Assembly (NCBI GenBank): GCA_958296195.1
Contig: OY282455.1
Span: forward strand, 930,001-994,000
From: an uncultured Pseudomonadales bacterium
GTDB lineage: Bacteria; Pseudomonadota; Gammaproteobacteria; Pseudomonadales; Azotimanducaceae
Direction of reading: 5' to 3'
DNA length: 64,000 nucleotides
Below the pieces are notes generated by a model, which saw nothing but the letters and a program-made list of their open reading frames with translations, had not been told where the DNA came from and did not search any database. Below are positions 18,034-26,429 of the stretch, in pieces. Positions within the stretch are counted from its first letter, which is position 1. Every line of letters begins with the position of its first letter. The position numbers and the translations under genes are program-made.

Positions 18034-18783
18034 TTACACGACAGGGGCCTGCAACAAGTTTATCCCCTTCTCGAATAACACCTCATCAAAAAGCCGACAC
18101 AATTTCTTGGTGAACGAACGATCTCCTATTCCCACGTCCGCTTTGACGGACAGCAATGTGGTGGAGTCTTGCTCCATGCGCCAAGCGAATTTATCTACTA
18201 TCATCATGTGGCGCAGCATCCTGTGTTGCTCAAGCATGTTCAGAGAAGCCTGACTGGCCTTACGGACTCTTATCCCGCCCTTGGGTTCTAATGCCAATGC
18301 CGCACTGACTAGAGGATGGTTTTCCGCTTCCTGCCCTTCATCCACGTCGATGTCATTTTGCACGACAACACTCAACTGGGCGTTGGGCTTCTGTAAAAAA
18401 CAGCGAGCTGCCTCAATTACCCGGGGGTTTCCGTACACTTCCAAGTGGAAATCATCCAATTTTCTGGTGAGGCTGCCGGAGAAAATACGGATTTGGGATG
18501 TGGCTATTTCAAAAAACTTAGCTATCAAATAAACCGCATGCCAAGGACGGTCGTTGCTAAACACGAGTAATTCCCTGGACTTGCTCATCAGCATTTCATC
18601 TACGTTTTCGAAGTAAGTGCGAGAATCATCAGTCCAAGTCGTTTTGTCGAACGGGTCGATTGCCCCTGTTGCTAGCGGCCCGTTTTCATAAAACCCAAGC
18701 TCGTCATTCATGACAAATCCCATCGTCAGATTAGTAAATTTGTGTGTGGATTCCGATGATCCAAAGTAGCAAATTGGCGACAT
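18034..18783 (-). CDS. Hypothetical protein, 249 aa
   Basis: A soluble protein with no recognised domain. Visible segments are a tract ELLVFSNDRPWHAVYLIAKF near residue 70, then EVYGNPRVIEAARCFL, and QLSVVVQNDIDVDEGQ in the middle. The alternation of beta-type and helical segments suggests an alpha/beta fold. The start at 18783 lacks a clear ribosome-binding site, so an internal start (for example at MGFVMNDELG) is possible. It is co-directed with the membrane protein at 17347-17856, and both are AT-richer than the neighbouring island, so they probably arrived as a pair. A defence role is possible but not shown. Confidence 0.6.
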   Translation of the reverse strand: MSPICYFGSSESTHKFTNLTMGFVMNDELGFYENGPLATGAIDPFDKTTWTDDSRTYFENVDEMLMSKSRELLVFSNDRPWHAVYLIAKFFEIATSQIRIFSGSLTRKLDDFHLEVYGNPRVIEAARCFLQKPNAQLSVVVQNDIDVDEGQEAENHPLVSAALALEPKGGIRVRKASQASLNMLEQHRMLRHMMIVDKFAWRMEQDSTTLLSVKADVGIGDRSFTKKLCRLFDEVLFEKGINLLQAPVV

Positions 18784-18862
18784 GGAGACAGGAGTAAATG
18801 TCCAGCAGCCTGGGAACTCATGCCAGTAGGCCGAGAACTAAAGCATGATGAATAAATGTCCA

Positions 18863-18952
18863 TCAGATGTACAATGGCTCACCGTCACGCTTTTCCACAA
18901 GGCGACTCACCCTCCTTTCGTACTCAGCAACAGGCATGTCCTGCAACAGCAT
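18863..18952 (-). CDS. Short ORF with strong ribosome-binding site, 29 aa
   Basis: ATG at 18952 is preceded, after 8 bases, by a perfect AAGGAGG (18961-18967). It encodes MLLQDMPVAEYERRVSRLV and about ten more residues, a charged helical peptide, and stops 80 bases before the 249-residue gene. It may be a leader peptide, a small protein, or the last piece of a broken gene; an in-frame stop lies upstream. Confidence 0.35.
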   Translation of the reverse strand: MLLQDMPVAEYERRVSRLVEKRDGEPLYI

Positions 18953-19005
18953 TTCAAATTCCTCCTTGAATTACTACATGGCCCTAAAGGAACTAGCTAG
19001 GATTC

Positions 19006-19116
19006 CTAGATATCTGAACCTTGGGAGGCCATACAGTGCATTTTGCTAGGGCAATTCGAACTACGGACTTTGAGAAGGAGATTGCCTTCCCTGCGCCACA
19101 TTTGGACTTTCTTCAT
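19006..19116 (-). CDS. Short ORF with ribosome-binding site, 36 aa
   Basis: ATG at 19116 is preceded by AGGAG (19123-19127) at 6 bases. The product begins MKKVQMWRREGNLLLKVRSS, resembling the start of an AbrB-like or other small regulator, then loses protein character. Together with the 29-residue ORF downstream it may be one decayed small gene. Low confidence. Confidence 0.25.
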   Translation of the reverse strand: MKKVQMWRREGNLLLKVRSSNCPSKMHCMASQGSDI

Positions 19117-19667
19117 AACGTGCTCCTAATAATAGTGAGAGTGCTGGTCTTTTCTGGAACACCTAGGGTGTTTTGAACGCCACCAGTTGCTCAGCGGCAC
19201 TGCAATCAGTTGGGGGTGAGGTTGCGAAGGGGCATGGGCGAAAAAAGACGCCCTGACTTGTGCAACTGGCAAGCAATTGCATAGTGTGGGTTGGATCAAA
19301 GTATTGTGGCGGACACATCCCGCCCCGGCAGCCGCCGATGCAGGCAATATGCTGCGTAGCCAATCAAGATAGGTGCTTGCGGTGTTGGCTCGACTGCCCC
19401 GGAAACCGATGGACTGGCATTGGGCCGCAGCAAACCACCCGGCACCGCGCAACATGCGGTACAGAACCCATGCCTTAGCCATCATTTCTCGAACCACCCG
19501 CGCAGTGCCAGCCATAATCCAGCGTTGCCAACCGCAACAACCCGACGCTGCTGCCGGCGGCGCATGATTGGCGCTGCCACTGGCGAGCGGCTTCTCCCTC
19601 TATGGATGCCCACATCCGCCCCTAATGCGCGGCCCCAAGAAGTTGAAAATAAACCAAATTTTTCACC

Positions 19668-19955
19668 GAGAGACTTGCGCTACCCCGTTTTTGCCCTTCA
19701 GTGTCGCATTCTGGCGCACGGATGTCGCATTTTGGCAAATGGGTGTCGCAATCGCCCGTTCGCGCATAGGGTTCCGCAACGCATTTTAAGGCGGTTTGGC
19801 GCGTTTTGCACCCTGTTCGGGGTGCGAGAGACTTGCGCTGCCCCGTTTTTGCCCTTCAGTGTCGCATTCTGGAAAATGGGTGTCGCACTCACCCGTTCGC
19901 GCATGAAGTTACGCAACGTATTTTAGGACAGTTTGGCGCATTTTGCAAACTGATG
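19668..19955. repeat. Two-copy tandem repeat, period about 158 bp
   Basis: The segment beginning GAGAGACTTGCGC at 19668 recurs at 19826. The second copy lacks about 22 bases. Inside each unit are short sub-repeats with GTCGCATT/GTCGCA and a block ending GGCGCGTTTTGCA or GGCGCATTTTGCA. No coding frame is conserved. It lies in a 1.4 kb stretch (19120-20620) with no convincing gene apart from a transposase remnant. Confidence 0.7.
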
Positions 19956-20153
19956 TGCGGGTGCAGAGTCGGTCGGAGAGGCCGTTTTTGTGTCAGGCAG
20001 GCGAGCGGGACTGCGGGGTGTGGCACCCCCAGGCGGCTGGGTTAGTGAAACGGCTAGGCGGCCTGCGGGGGAGAGCGAATCAGGGGGCGCATCCGCTATG
20101 GCGCGTTGGCGCGGATATTGAAAAAGCATACAAATGGACCTCTGGGCGCACTG

Positions 20154-20207
20154 GCAAGCCCTGCGAATTCCGCCTGTCCTTCCTCAACGCCTGCGGCAGG
20201 GCGCCGC
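20154..20207. repeat. Direct repeat flanking the 20.6-22.2 kb unit, copy 1
   Basis: GCAAGCCCTGCGAATTCCGC and the following 35 bases (ending CTGCGGCAGGGCGCCGC) recur at 22260-22323 in the same orientation, with a 9-base insertion in the second copy. The pair brackets a two-gene unit. Confidence 0.75.
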
Positions 20208-20220
20208 TGTCGCCGCCCGG

Positions 20221-20379
20221 TCACGCCGCCATGCGCATCCCCTTCCGCCTGCCCCGCTTCGGCCTCGGCACCCGCTGTGCCGGCCACAGAATGTCCTCGT
20301 AGGCCAGCAGGCGCTTGGTCAGCGTCTTGCCGTCCTTCTCGCTGACGTGGATCCAGTCGTTGATGGCCCTAAGATTCCA
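20221..20379 (-). pseudogene. C-terminal fragment of the zinc-ribbon transposase
   Basis: The last about 46 residues (NDWIHVSEKDGK ... LLAYEDILWPAQRVPRPK, RKGMRMAA) match the C-terminus of the transposase at 24519-26393 almost residue for residue. The upstream part of the frame is unrelated, so only the 3' end of the gene remains. Confidence 0.8.
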
Positions 20380-20620
20380 TGTGACTCGCATTGGGGCGGG
20401 ATGCATCGGGCCTCCAGCGAACGATCCCCGTTGAATCGGGCGCGGGGCGCCAGCACCCAATTCAAGCTCAACCACAGGCCCGAAGGTGAAGGCTAGGGGC
20501 GTTTCCCGCCGTGGAGGCGAGCGCTGTCCCGGGGTGCCGCTCCGCAGCTTGCGCCGGCGGCGCGCCGTCCGATCCGGATGGGTTGAAGGCGGACCCGGCG
20601 GCGTGTCGCCCGCGGGAAAC

Positions 20621-20630
20621 ATGCCATCAT
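20621..20630 (+). promoter_or_regulatory. ATGCCATCAT motif at the start of the 20.6 kb operon
   Basis: This differs by one base from the GTGCCATCAT consensus and ends one base before the ATG at 20632. It is in sense orientation. Confidence 0.25.
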
Positions 20631-20631
20631 T

Positions 20632-20790
20632 ATGAAGGTCATGTGGAAATTGCTTTCAGCGCTTCATGAAGCTGCGGGAGACGCAATGGCTCAGAGCATC
20701 GGGAATGCGCTGATGACGGATTGGACGGCGCAGCTTCACGTCAACCAGCCCCAAGCGGAATGGTTGCGCCATGAGGAGGGGGCCAAGTGA
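20632..20790 (+). CDS. Small protein, 52 aa, coupled to the 470-aa gene
   Basis: ATG 20632 opens a frame for a helical 52-residue protein (MKVMWKLLSALHEAAGDAMA ... AEWLRHEEGAK). Its stop TGA (20788-20790) overlaps the GTG start of the next gene, a standard coupling arrangement, which is the main reason to believe it. The motif ATGCCATCAT lies immediately upstream. Function unknown. Confidence 0.5.
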   Translation: MKVMWKLLSALHEAAGDAMAQSIGNALMTDWTAQLHVNQPQAEWLRHEEGAK

Positions 20791-22199
20791 GGCGACGGGA
20801 CGCCGCACCAAGCGCCGAGCGGCGGGACGTGGCGGAGCGCATGCGCATCCTGCCCGCGTCGACGCGGTATCGGCCCATGCTGCTGGATGTTCGGTTCCTG
20901 GGCGTCGGCGGCGCTCGCCGCCGCATCGCGCTGGGCCGGTTCACAATGGTGGACGGGCCGGGCGCGGACGAGTTGCTGGATTGGGTTCGCTTCTGCGCGG
21001 GCGGCGCGGAGTCCCCGCCCGCCGCCGCAGGCGTGGCGTCGGTTCAGGCTGGCTGGCGGCACCTTGACGGCGCATCCGTCAGGGAGTGGACGCCCCGGCT
21101 GGCTGGTTGGCGCTGGCTGGACCGTCGGCGGCGGGATGGCCTGCCGCAATGGACGCCGCCCGTGTCCCTCAACGCCCTGCACGGGCATCGGGCGCGGGAT
21201 GCCCGCCAAATGCTTTCCCGCGTCATGGGAGGTTCGCCCGTCCCGCAGGGGCTGAAGGATGGCTGCGCCACCTTGGCCGCAGCGGGGCTTCCGGACCGGA
21301 ACGACGGCAAGGGGGCGCCGGAGCGTCTGATGGTTCTGCCGCAGTGCGGCCGGGGGCTGGATGCCGGCGGGTGCGCCCGCTGGCTGTCGGAATTGGCCAA
21401 GGCGGCGCAAGGTGCGCAGATCATCGCATCGGCGGGGTCCTTGGACGCATTGCTGACGGCGCCCGTCGAGTGCCGAATGTGGGTGGACCGCGGTGCGGAC
21501 GGCCTTCTGCGCGCTCACTTCGGCATGCCAGACGCGGCTTGGGAAGCCCTTGCTTCGGACGCCTCGCCTGCGGCGCTGTTCCAGTCCCCTGTTGGACTGG
21601 GATTTGCGCAGGCGTCCGGGCGGGTCGGCGGGGAGTCGGCGGTGCTGCTCGGCGCACCGCCCGATGGGGCGCAGGCGGACGAGGTTCGGCGCACCGCGCG
21701 CGCGTTCGCCTCCGCGCAGTCGTCCGGCTCGCGGCTGTTGCTCGACTCAGCGGATGCTGTGCTGGCGGCGGACGTTGGCAGCTTGTCCCTGGGCCGTCTG
21801 CGGTGCATGGCGCCGGCTGCGGCGCCGAACGCGGCGGAGTCGGCTTGGGGCTGGCTGCGGGAGGCGCTGCGCAGCCCCGATGCGCGGCGGCGGTTCGACG
21901 GCGTCGCGCCGGGCGGGGCGGATGCCCTGTTCCGCGAGACGGACCGGCTGGAGTTCGTCTTTCGGTGGGATTCGGACCTCGGTGCGCAGAGGCCGGCCGC
22001 TGCGGCGTTCATGCTGCAGAGAGTGGCGGACGCCTGCGCTGAATGGAGCCGGCGCAACGGGCGCATCGGCGAGTTGCACGATTTGTCGGGCGGCGGGGAT
22101 GAGGGACTGTCCCGCCTGTCGGCCATGGCGCTGTCGGCGGGGCTGGAGTTGGGACTGCCCGGGGCGGGGGAGTGGGCGGAGGCTTCCGCTCCCGCATGA
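20787..22199 (+). CDS. Hypothetical protein, 470 aa
   Basis: The GTG start at 20787 overlaps the stop of a 52-residue ORF. The protein is Ala/Gly/Arg-rich like other genes of this island. Recognisable segments are few: an early RYRPMLLDVRFLGVGGARRR, a middle LMVLPQCGRGLDAGGCARWL, and a late ETDRLEFVFRWDSDLG. No transmembrane helices or nucleotide-binding motifs are visible. The two-gene unit is bracketed by direct repeats (20154-20207 and 22260-22323), suggesting that it moved or was duplicated as a unit. Its base composition matches the 10.8-16 kb cassette. Confidence 0.6.
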   Translation: MRRRDAAPSAERRDVAERMRILPASTRYRPMLLDVRFLGVGGARRRIALGRFTMVDGPGADELLDWVRFCAGGAESPPAAAGVASVQAGWRHLDGASVREWTPRLAGWRWLDRRRRDGLPQWTPPVSLNALHGHRARDARQMLSRVMGGSPVPQGLKDGCATLAAAGLPDRNDGKGAPERLMVLPQCGRGLDAGGCARWLSELAKAAQGAQIIASAGSLDALLTAPVECRMWVDRGADGLLRAHFGMPDAAWEALASDASPAALFQSPVGLGFAQASGRVGGESAVLLGAPPDGAQADEVRRTARAFASAQSSGSRLLLDSADAVLAADVGSLSLGRLRCMAPAAAPNAAESAWGWLREALRSPDARRRFDGVAPGGADALFRETDRLEFVFRWDSDLGAQRPAAAAFMLQRVADACAEWSRRNGRIGELHDLSGGGDEGLSRLSAMALSAGLELGLPGAGEWAEASAPA

Positions 22200-22259
22200 A
22201 GCCGTGGGGCCAAGGCGCTGATGGCCTTGGCGCAGGGCGGGGGTTGTGGGCGGCGCCTA

Positions 22260-22323
22260 GCAAGCCCTGCGAATTCCGCCTGTCCTTCGCCGTCTCGCTC
22301 AACGCCTGCGGCAGGGCGCCGCC
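22260..22323. repeat. Direct repeat flanking the 20.6-22.2 kb unit, copy 2
   Basis: Second copy of the 20154-20207 sequence, with an extra 9 bases (near GCCGTCTCG) in the middle. Confidence 0.75.
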
Positions 22324-22424
22324 ATGCGCCGCCTTGTCGATTTGCGGGCGGATGCTCCCGGATTTCACCCGACATGGCCTCCACCCGGGCCTGCGTCTCC
22401 GCGCAGCGGCGCGGCGTCGTGCGT

Positions 22425-22628
22425 TCAGTCGCTTGGAGCCATTTCGTCAATGTCCCCGGATCGGACCGGCCGGTCGTCGGGCCACTCCATTTCCTCGGCG
22501 TTGAAGACCAGCACATCCTTGACCTTCCGCCCGCCGCGGAGCAGGACGTCGACCCGCTGATGGCCCATTCCGTTCTCCGGAAATCGGCGGAGCGTCTCCG
22601 ACCAGTTCTCATCGAGATGAACGCGCAT
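22425..22628 (-). CDS. Small hypothetical protein, 67 aa
   Basis: ATG 22628 is preceded by a near-ideal ribosome-binding site (GCAGGAGGTAATGAC). The frame is open further upstream but loses protein character. The product (MRVHLDENWSETLRRFPENG ... VLVFNAEEMEWPDDRP) looks like a compact beta-rich domain. Proteins of this size and style occur near toxin-antitoxin genes, but I cannot assign a family. A near-copy of the GTGCCATCAT motif (22773-22782, one mismatch) lies about 145 bases upstream in sense orientation. Confidence 0.6.
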   Translation of the reverse strand: MRVHLDENWSETLRRFPENGMGHQRVDVLLRGGRKVKDVLVFNAEEMEWPDDRPVRSGDIDEMAPSD

Positions 22629-23023
22629 GTCATTACCTCCTGCATTCAATTCACAAACGCCATTTCCCCCGAGAAGGGGAGTGGACGGCTGGCGCAATGC
22701 CCGGCAGTTCCGCTCCCCCAACCACGGGCAAGGAGAGACGCCATGGCTCATTGCCCGGCTAACCCACTCATCAAGATGGCACAATCGAGGCTCTGAAAGC
22801 CAGCGGCGTTCGCATCCCCGATGCGGCACGGGATGATCTGACGCGCCACTCGTCGGCTGGCCCTCCTTCAGGCGGGGCTTCAGAATTCCCTGTGCGCCCT
22901 TCCGCGTCCTTGTGGCGTGGACGGCGCACAAGGCTGGCGGCAACCTGGCTAGGCGCCGGCCTTGACCCATAATCCGTTTCGAGCGTGATGTCGGGCGGGT
23001 CCGCCGCCTTGTCCATTGCCCGC

Positions 23024-23125
23024 TTATGCTCCACATTGCTGGCGGCGGTGGTTGACCTGCAGTTCCCGCCCGACTCCGGCAAGGTCGACTTCGGCGGGCA
23101 ACGGAACGCGGGGCTTGTCGGTCAT
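23024..23125 (-). pseudogene. N-terminal fragment of the zinc-ribbon transposase
   Basis: The 33-residue frame starting MTDKPRVPLPAEVDLAGVG and continuing LQVNH aligns with the beginning of the intact transposase (MIQRPRVPLPAQVELAGVN, then IQVNH). It then goes out of frame at the first zinc-binding segment. Weak traces may continue down to about 22771. A matching transposon end (copy C) lies about 180 bases upstream. Confidence 0.7.
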
Positions 23126-23283
23126 GGGCGTCTCCTGGCTGGGCCGCCGTGCCGCCCTTGTGTTGCGCGATGGCGGGGCGAAAAGGGCGGGCGTTGGGGG
23201 TACGCTTTCATGAAGACCAAGGCGGAAAGTGCCAACTTAGCATCGAAAATTATTTTTTATTTTCAATGGTTCAAGCCAGATAT

Positions 23284-23305
23284 ACCAAAAATTCGGAACG
23301 GCTAG
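23284..23305 (-). repeat. Transposon right-end terminus, copy C
   Basis: The 22 bases ending TTCGGAACGGCTAG match the termini at 16356 and 26592. Sequence further in is strongly diverged, in keeping with the decayed transposase fragment at 23024-23125. Confidence 0.55.
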
Positions 23306-23317
23306 ACGATTCATTAG

Positions 23318-24364
23318 TCAAGAACGAGATTTAATGCGAAAGACCTTGACGTTGTGTTTCTTAATGAAGTCTAAATCGCCTCGACGTTGGTTTGGGGATT
23401 CCAAACACAGCTCCCTTTCCCGGCTCAAGTCAATATTGCCTTCCAAACTTGGAATGACAGTTTCTGCAACGGCGGCGGGCCAGGACTGCTTTATCATCAC
23501 CTTCACCTTGTCTTCTTTCTTAAGCCGGCCCACCTCCAACATCCGATCCAAATAGCGTTCGCACCAAAAATGCCTATCGTGCAATATGGGCAGCAGCGAA
23601 TGGATTAGTTCAACGAAGAAATCGGCGTTCAGTACTGTTGTTGAATCCAAGTCCTCCCGCATCAAGTAGTCCGCGTAGCGCCAGTCTTTTTCCTTAACTT
23701 CCCATTGACCATCTTTGGTGGCATAAGATTCCGCCACCCTGTCAAGAAGTGCTAGGCATTCGTTGAATTTTGGCGGACAACCATCGTACCCTTCTCGGTG
23801 TGAGTGCTGAAAAAAATCGGTGAAATACCCTTCCGATTCAGTACGCTCATACACTGGCCCTCCGTGCTCCATATGCATCTCCTTTAATACATAGAAAGGC
23901 TTATTGCGCACCCGCAACAGAAGCCCCTCGTCATCGGAGTGGAGTTCAGTGGTGTGCCTGCACACAACCTCATAGTAGACAGCCTCGAATGCCACCTTAA
24001 GATGTTCGCGCTTTGTGATGTCGTTCAACGCCTCCAGGCATTCGTCGTAGACAGGTTTCAGCCGGTGGCTTTTGCCCTCACTTTCCCTCGCCAGCCGCTC
24101 GTCCTTAATGAGACCCTTTAGCAGTTGGAAAAAGCACTCCAGCGCTTTGCCTGCGTGGGCTATGGACTTCGCGTTATGCAATACGCTCGCCCGACGCCAA
24201 TAGTTTTTGTCCGCACTGTCACTCGTGTTTTTTAACGCATGGCGAGCATTTTTGTGTTCGGCATGTGAAATGCCCAAAAGTCGGACTTCCTCCATGACCT
24301 GAAAGGTGACCCTATCCACTATTTCAGGGAGCAGATGATTATCGTTCACAAGGGGACTATGCAT
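23318..24364 (-). CDS. Hypothetical protein, about 348 aa
   Basis: A largely helical, charged soluble protein. The start at 24364 (MHSPLVNDNHLLPEIVDRV) is preferred; a start five codons earlier is possible. Segments include HAEHKNARHALKNTSDSADK, a Cys/His-containing middle (YYEVVCRHTTELHSDDEG) and a basic C-terminus (IKKHNVKVFRIKSRS). No known domain is recognised. The gene is AT-richer than the flanking transposase and sits between transposon-end copy C and the transposase gene, so it may be cargo. It has no apparent operon partners. Confidence 0.6.
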   Translation of the reverse strand: MHSPLVNDNHLLPEIVDRVTFQVMEEVRLLGISHAEHKNARHALKNTSDSADKNYWRRASVLHNAKSIAHAGKALECFFQLLKGLIKDERLARESEGKSHRLKPVYDECLEALNDITKREHLKVAFEAVYYEVVCRHTTELHSDDEGLLLRVRNKPFYVLKEMHMEHGGPVYERTESEGYFTDFFQHSHREGYDGCPPKFNECLALLDRVAESYATKDGQWEVKEKDWRYADYLMREDLDSTTVLNADFFVELIHSLLPILHDRHFWCERYLDRMLEVGRLKKEDKVKVMIKQSWPAAVAETVIPSLEGNIDLSRERELCLESPNQRRGDLDFIKKHNVKVFRIKSRS

Positions 24365-24518
24365 GGGAATGGCCCTCAACTTGCAGTGTTATGGCGAGTG
24401 AATTTATGCCGTATTTCAGCATGGCATCGAACAGTGTAGCATGAACGGCTGCATGCACTTGAAAACATCCGTGCCGAGCGTTGAAATTTTTGGAAGTGCG
24501 CCGATGGGCGGAAAAACG

Positions 24519-26393
24519 TCACGCCGCCATCCGCATCCCCTTCCGCCTGCTTCGCTTCGGCCTCGGCACCCGCTGTCCCGGCCAGAGGATGTCCTCGTAG
24601 GCCAGCGGGCGCTTGGCCAGGCCGAGCCGCATGGCCGGGGTTTTGCCGTCCTTCTCGCTGATGTGGGCCCAGTTGTTGACGGCGCGGAATATGGTCAGGT
24701 AGGTCTGCACCATGGCCGGATTGTACGGGCTGTAGCCGTGCCAGACGGCGTTGTGGCCGCTTGAGGTTCCGACCGGGCGTTCGAAGGCGTTGAACAGGCG
24801 GCGGGTCATCTGGAAGACGTTGTCTATTCTCGCCAGTCCCGCCCGGAGGTGCAGGTCGGCCTTGCGGCCTTCGGTCACGGACTGGTGCGGGGTGATCCAG
24901 CACACCGCCTTGTGCGGCTCGTTCAGCGTCGGCGCGGGGTGCTCCACCCACAGATCCCTCCACTTGCCGAAGGGCCTGGCGGTCGGCAGCCGGGCCTGCA
25001 TCATGCGCCGGTGGACCTCGTCCAGGTCCTTTCGGGCCTCCGGCGGCAGCGTCTTGGCGAAGGCCCTTCGCCGCCGGTTGCCCTCCTCCTTGATGGCCCG
25101 GCGCTCGTCGACGGTCTTGTACTTGTCGTAGCGCACGAAGAAGGCGTGGGCGTTGCCCTGCCTGACCTCGTCCTTGAAGGCGGCGAGGAAGGCGGCCCGG
25201 TTCATGGAGTCGATGTCCATGCTCGCCTGCACCCTGCGAACGCCCGCCCCCTTCAGGATGCGCTGCAGGAGCATCCAGTGCGCATAGGACGTGTAGGGCA
25301 TGTGGACCTGCAGGCCGTTGCGCATGAAGGGCGTCAGGAAGGTCTCGTTGTGGTGCTGGAGTTCGATGTTCTCCACGTCGGCGCGGGTCTCCGCCTGCGC
25401 GTACAGCGCTTCGATTTGGCGGGCCAGTGCCTGCTTGTGGATGACGCTGCGGGACATGGCCCGTCCGGCCTTGAGCTCGTCGCCCGCCAGCCAGTGGCGG
25501 GCGTGCTTCCTGAACGGCTCCGGCGCATCCATGTCGCCGATGCGGGCGGCTTCGGCGTTCACGGCGAAGGGGTCGGCCTCGGCGTCGAAGTTGCTGTGCA
25601 TGCCGAGGATGAAGCGGGATTCGGCGTCGACGGTGCATTGGGCGCTCAGCTCCACGTTGCGCCTGTCGAGGCGGCTGATCCAATTGAGCGTGTAGACTTG
25701 GCAGTCCGACTCCAGCGCCATGTCCCTGGGCAGGCGCAGGCGCCCGTCCATGAGGGCGCGGTCCACCGCCCCGTTGCGCTCGCGGCATCGGGCGAGCAGG
25801 AAGTTGACGATGGGGTAGTAGGAGGCTGTCGACTTCAGCCCAGCTCCCCTGGATGCCCGCCGCCCCGGCGCCTTGTTGGCGACGCGGCTGAGCATGTCGG
25901 CGGCCAGCGCTCGGTGGCGCTGGTGGAGGCGCACCGGGCTGGACGCCAGCGTTCTGCGCCCGCAGGACTTGCACTGCCAGCACTGCGCGCCGTCCACCTT
26001 GCCCCGCCTCCAGTACAGCTTCGGATGGGCGGCGAAGGGGCGGGCGTGGCTGGCGCATTCGGCGTTGCTGCAGCCCATGGACTCCTCCGGGCGCGGAATC
26101 CCGTCGACGCCGAGCAGGCGCACGACCTCATCGGCGACGCCGGCGTTGGACTTCATGGGCGGGTTCAGTCCGCACGACTTGCACTTAATGGAGGGAATCT
26201 GGCCCTTGGCGGTGGAGTGGACCTTGTAGTTCATGTCCCGGTCCTTGGACGGGCCGGTCTTGCCCTGCTCGGTTCGGGCGGGGACGCCGAAGTTGGCGCA
26301 GTCGGGCGTTTTGCAGTGGTTGACCTGGATGCTCAGATTGACGCCCGCCAATTCCACTTGGGCGGGCAGGGGGACGCGGGGGCGCTGTATCAT
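24519..26393 (-). CDS. Zinc-ribbon transposase-like protein
   Basis: 624 aa from ATG 26393, the start that aligns with the decayed copy at 23125; an ATG at 26483 would add 30 residues. The N-terminal third has four Cys pairs (CKTPDC, CKSC, CSNAEC, CWQCKSC) consistent with two zinc ribbons. A helical DNA-binding-like segment follows, then a region with possible acidic catalytic residues (SDCQVYTLNW, SMDIDSMNRA). The C-terminus is basic (RKGMRMAA). Zinc ribbon plus presumed RNase H fold is typical of several IS transposase families, but I cannot name the family. Fragments of the same gene at 20221 and 23024, and conserved flanks at three sites, support a mobile element. The catalytic triad is not proven. 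Confidence 0.7.
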   Translation of the reverse strand: MIQRPRVPLPAQVELAGVNLSIQVNHCKTPDCANFGVPARTEQGKTGPSKDRDMNYKVHSTAKGQIPSIKCKSCGLNPPMKSNAGVADEVVRLLGVDGIPRPEESMGCSNAECASHARPFAAHPKLYWRRGKVDGAQCWQCKSCGRRTLASSPVRLHQRHRALAADMLSRVANKAPGRRASRGAGLKSTASYYPIVNFLLARCRERNGAVDRALMDGRLRLPRDMALESDCQVYTLNWISRLDRRNVELSAQCTVDAESRFILGMHSNFDAEADPFAVNAEAARIGDMDAPEPFRKHARHWLAGDELKAGRAMSRSVIHKQALARQIEALYAQAETRADVENIELQHHNETFLTPFMRNGLQVHMPYTSYAHWMLLQRILKGAGVRRVQASMDIDSMNRAAFLAAFKDEVRQGNAHAFFVRYDKYKTVDERRAIKEEGNRRRRAFAKTLPPEARKDLDEVHRRMMQARLPTARPFGKWRDLWVEHPAPTLNEPHKAVCWITPHQSVTEGRKADLHLRAGLARIDNVFQMTRRLFNAFERPVGTSSGHNAVWHGYSPYNPAMVQTYLTIFRAVNNWAHISEKDGKTPAMRLGLAKRPLAYEDILWPGQRVPRPKRSRRKGMRMAA

Positions 26394-26429
26394 GGCTGGG
26401 TGTCCTTGGCTGTTGGTCGGGGATGCGCC

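Noticed and set aside
19126-19515. 129-aa minus-strand frame
   Set aside because: No start signal, composition not protein-like, no family; treated as non-coding.
24376-26058. 560-aa minus-strand and 646-aa plus-strand frames over the transposase
   Set aside because: Shadows of the transposase frame; low-complexity Arg/Gly/Pro composition.
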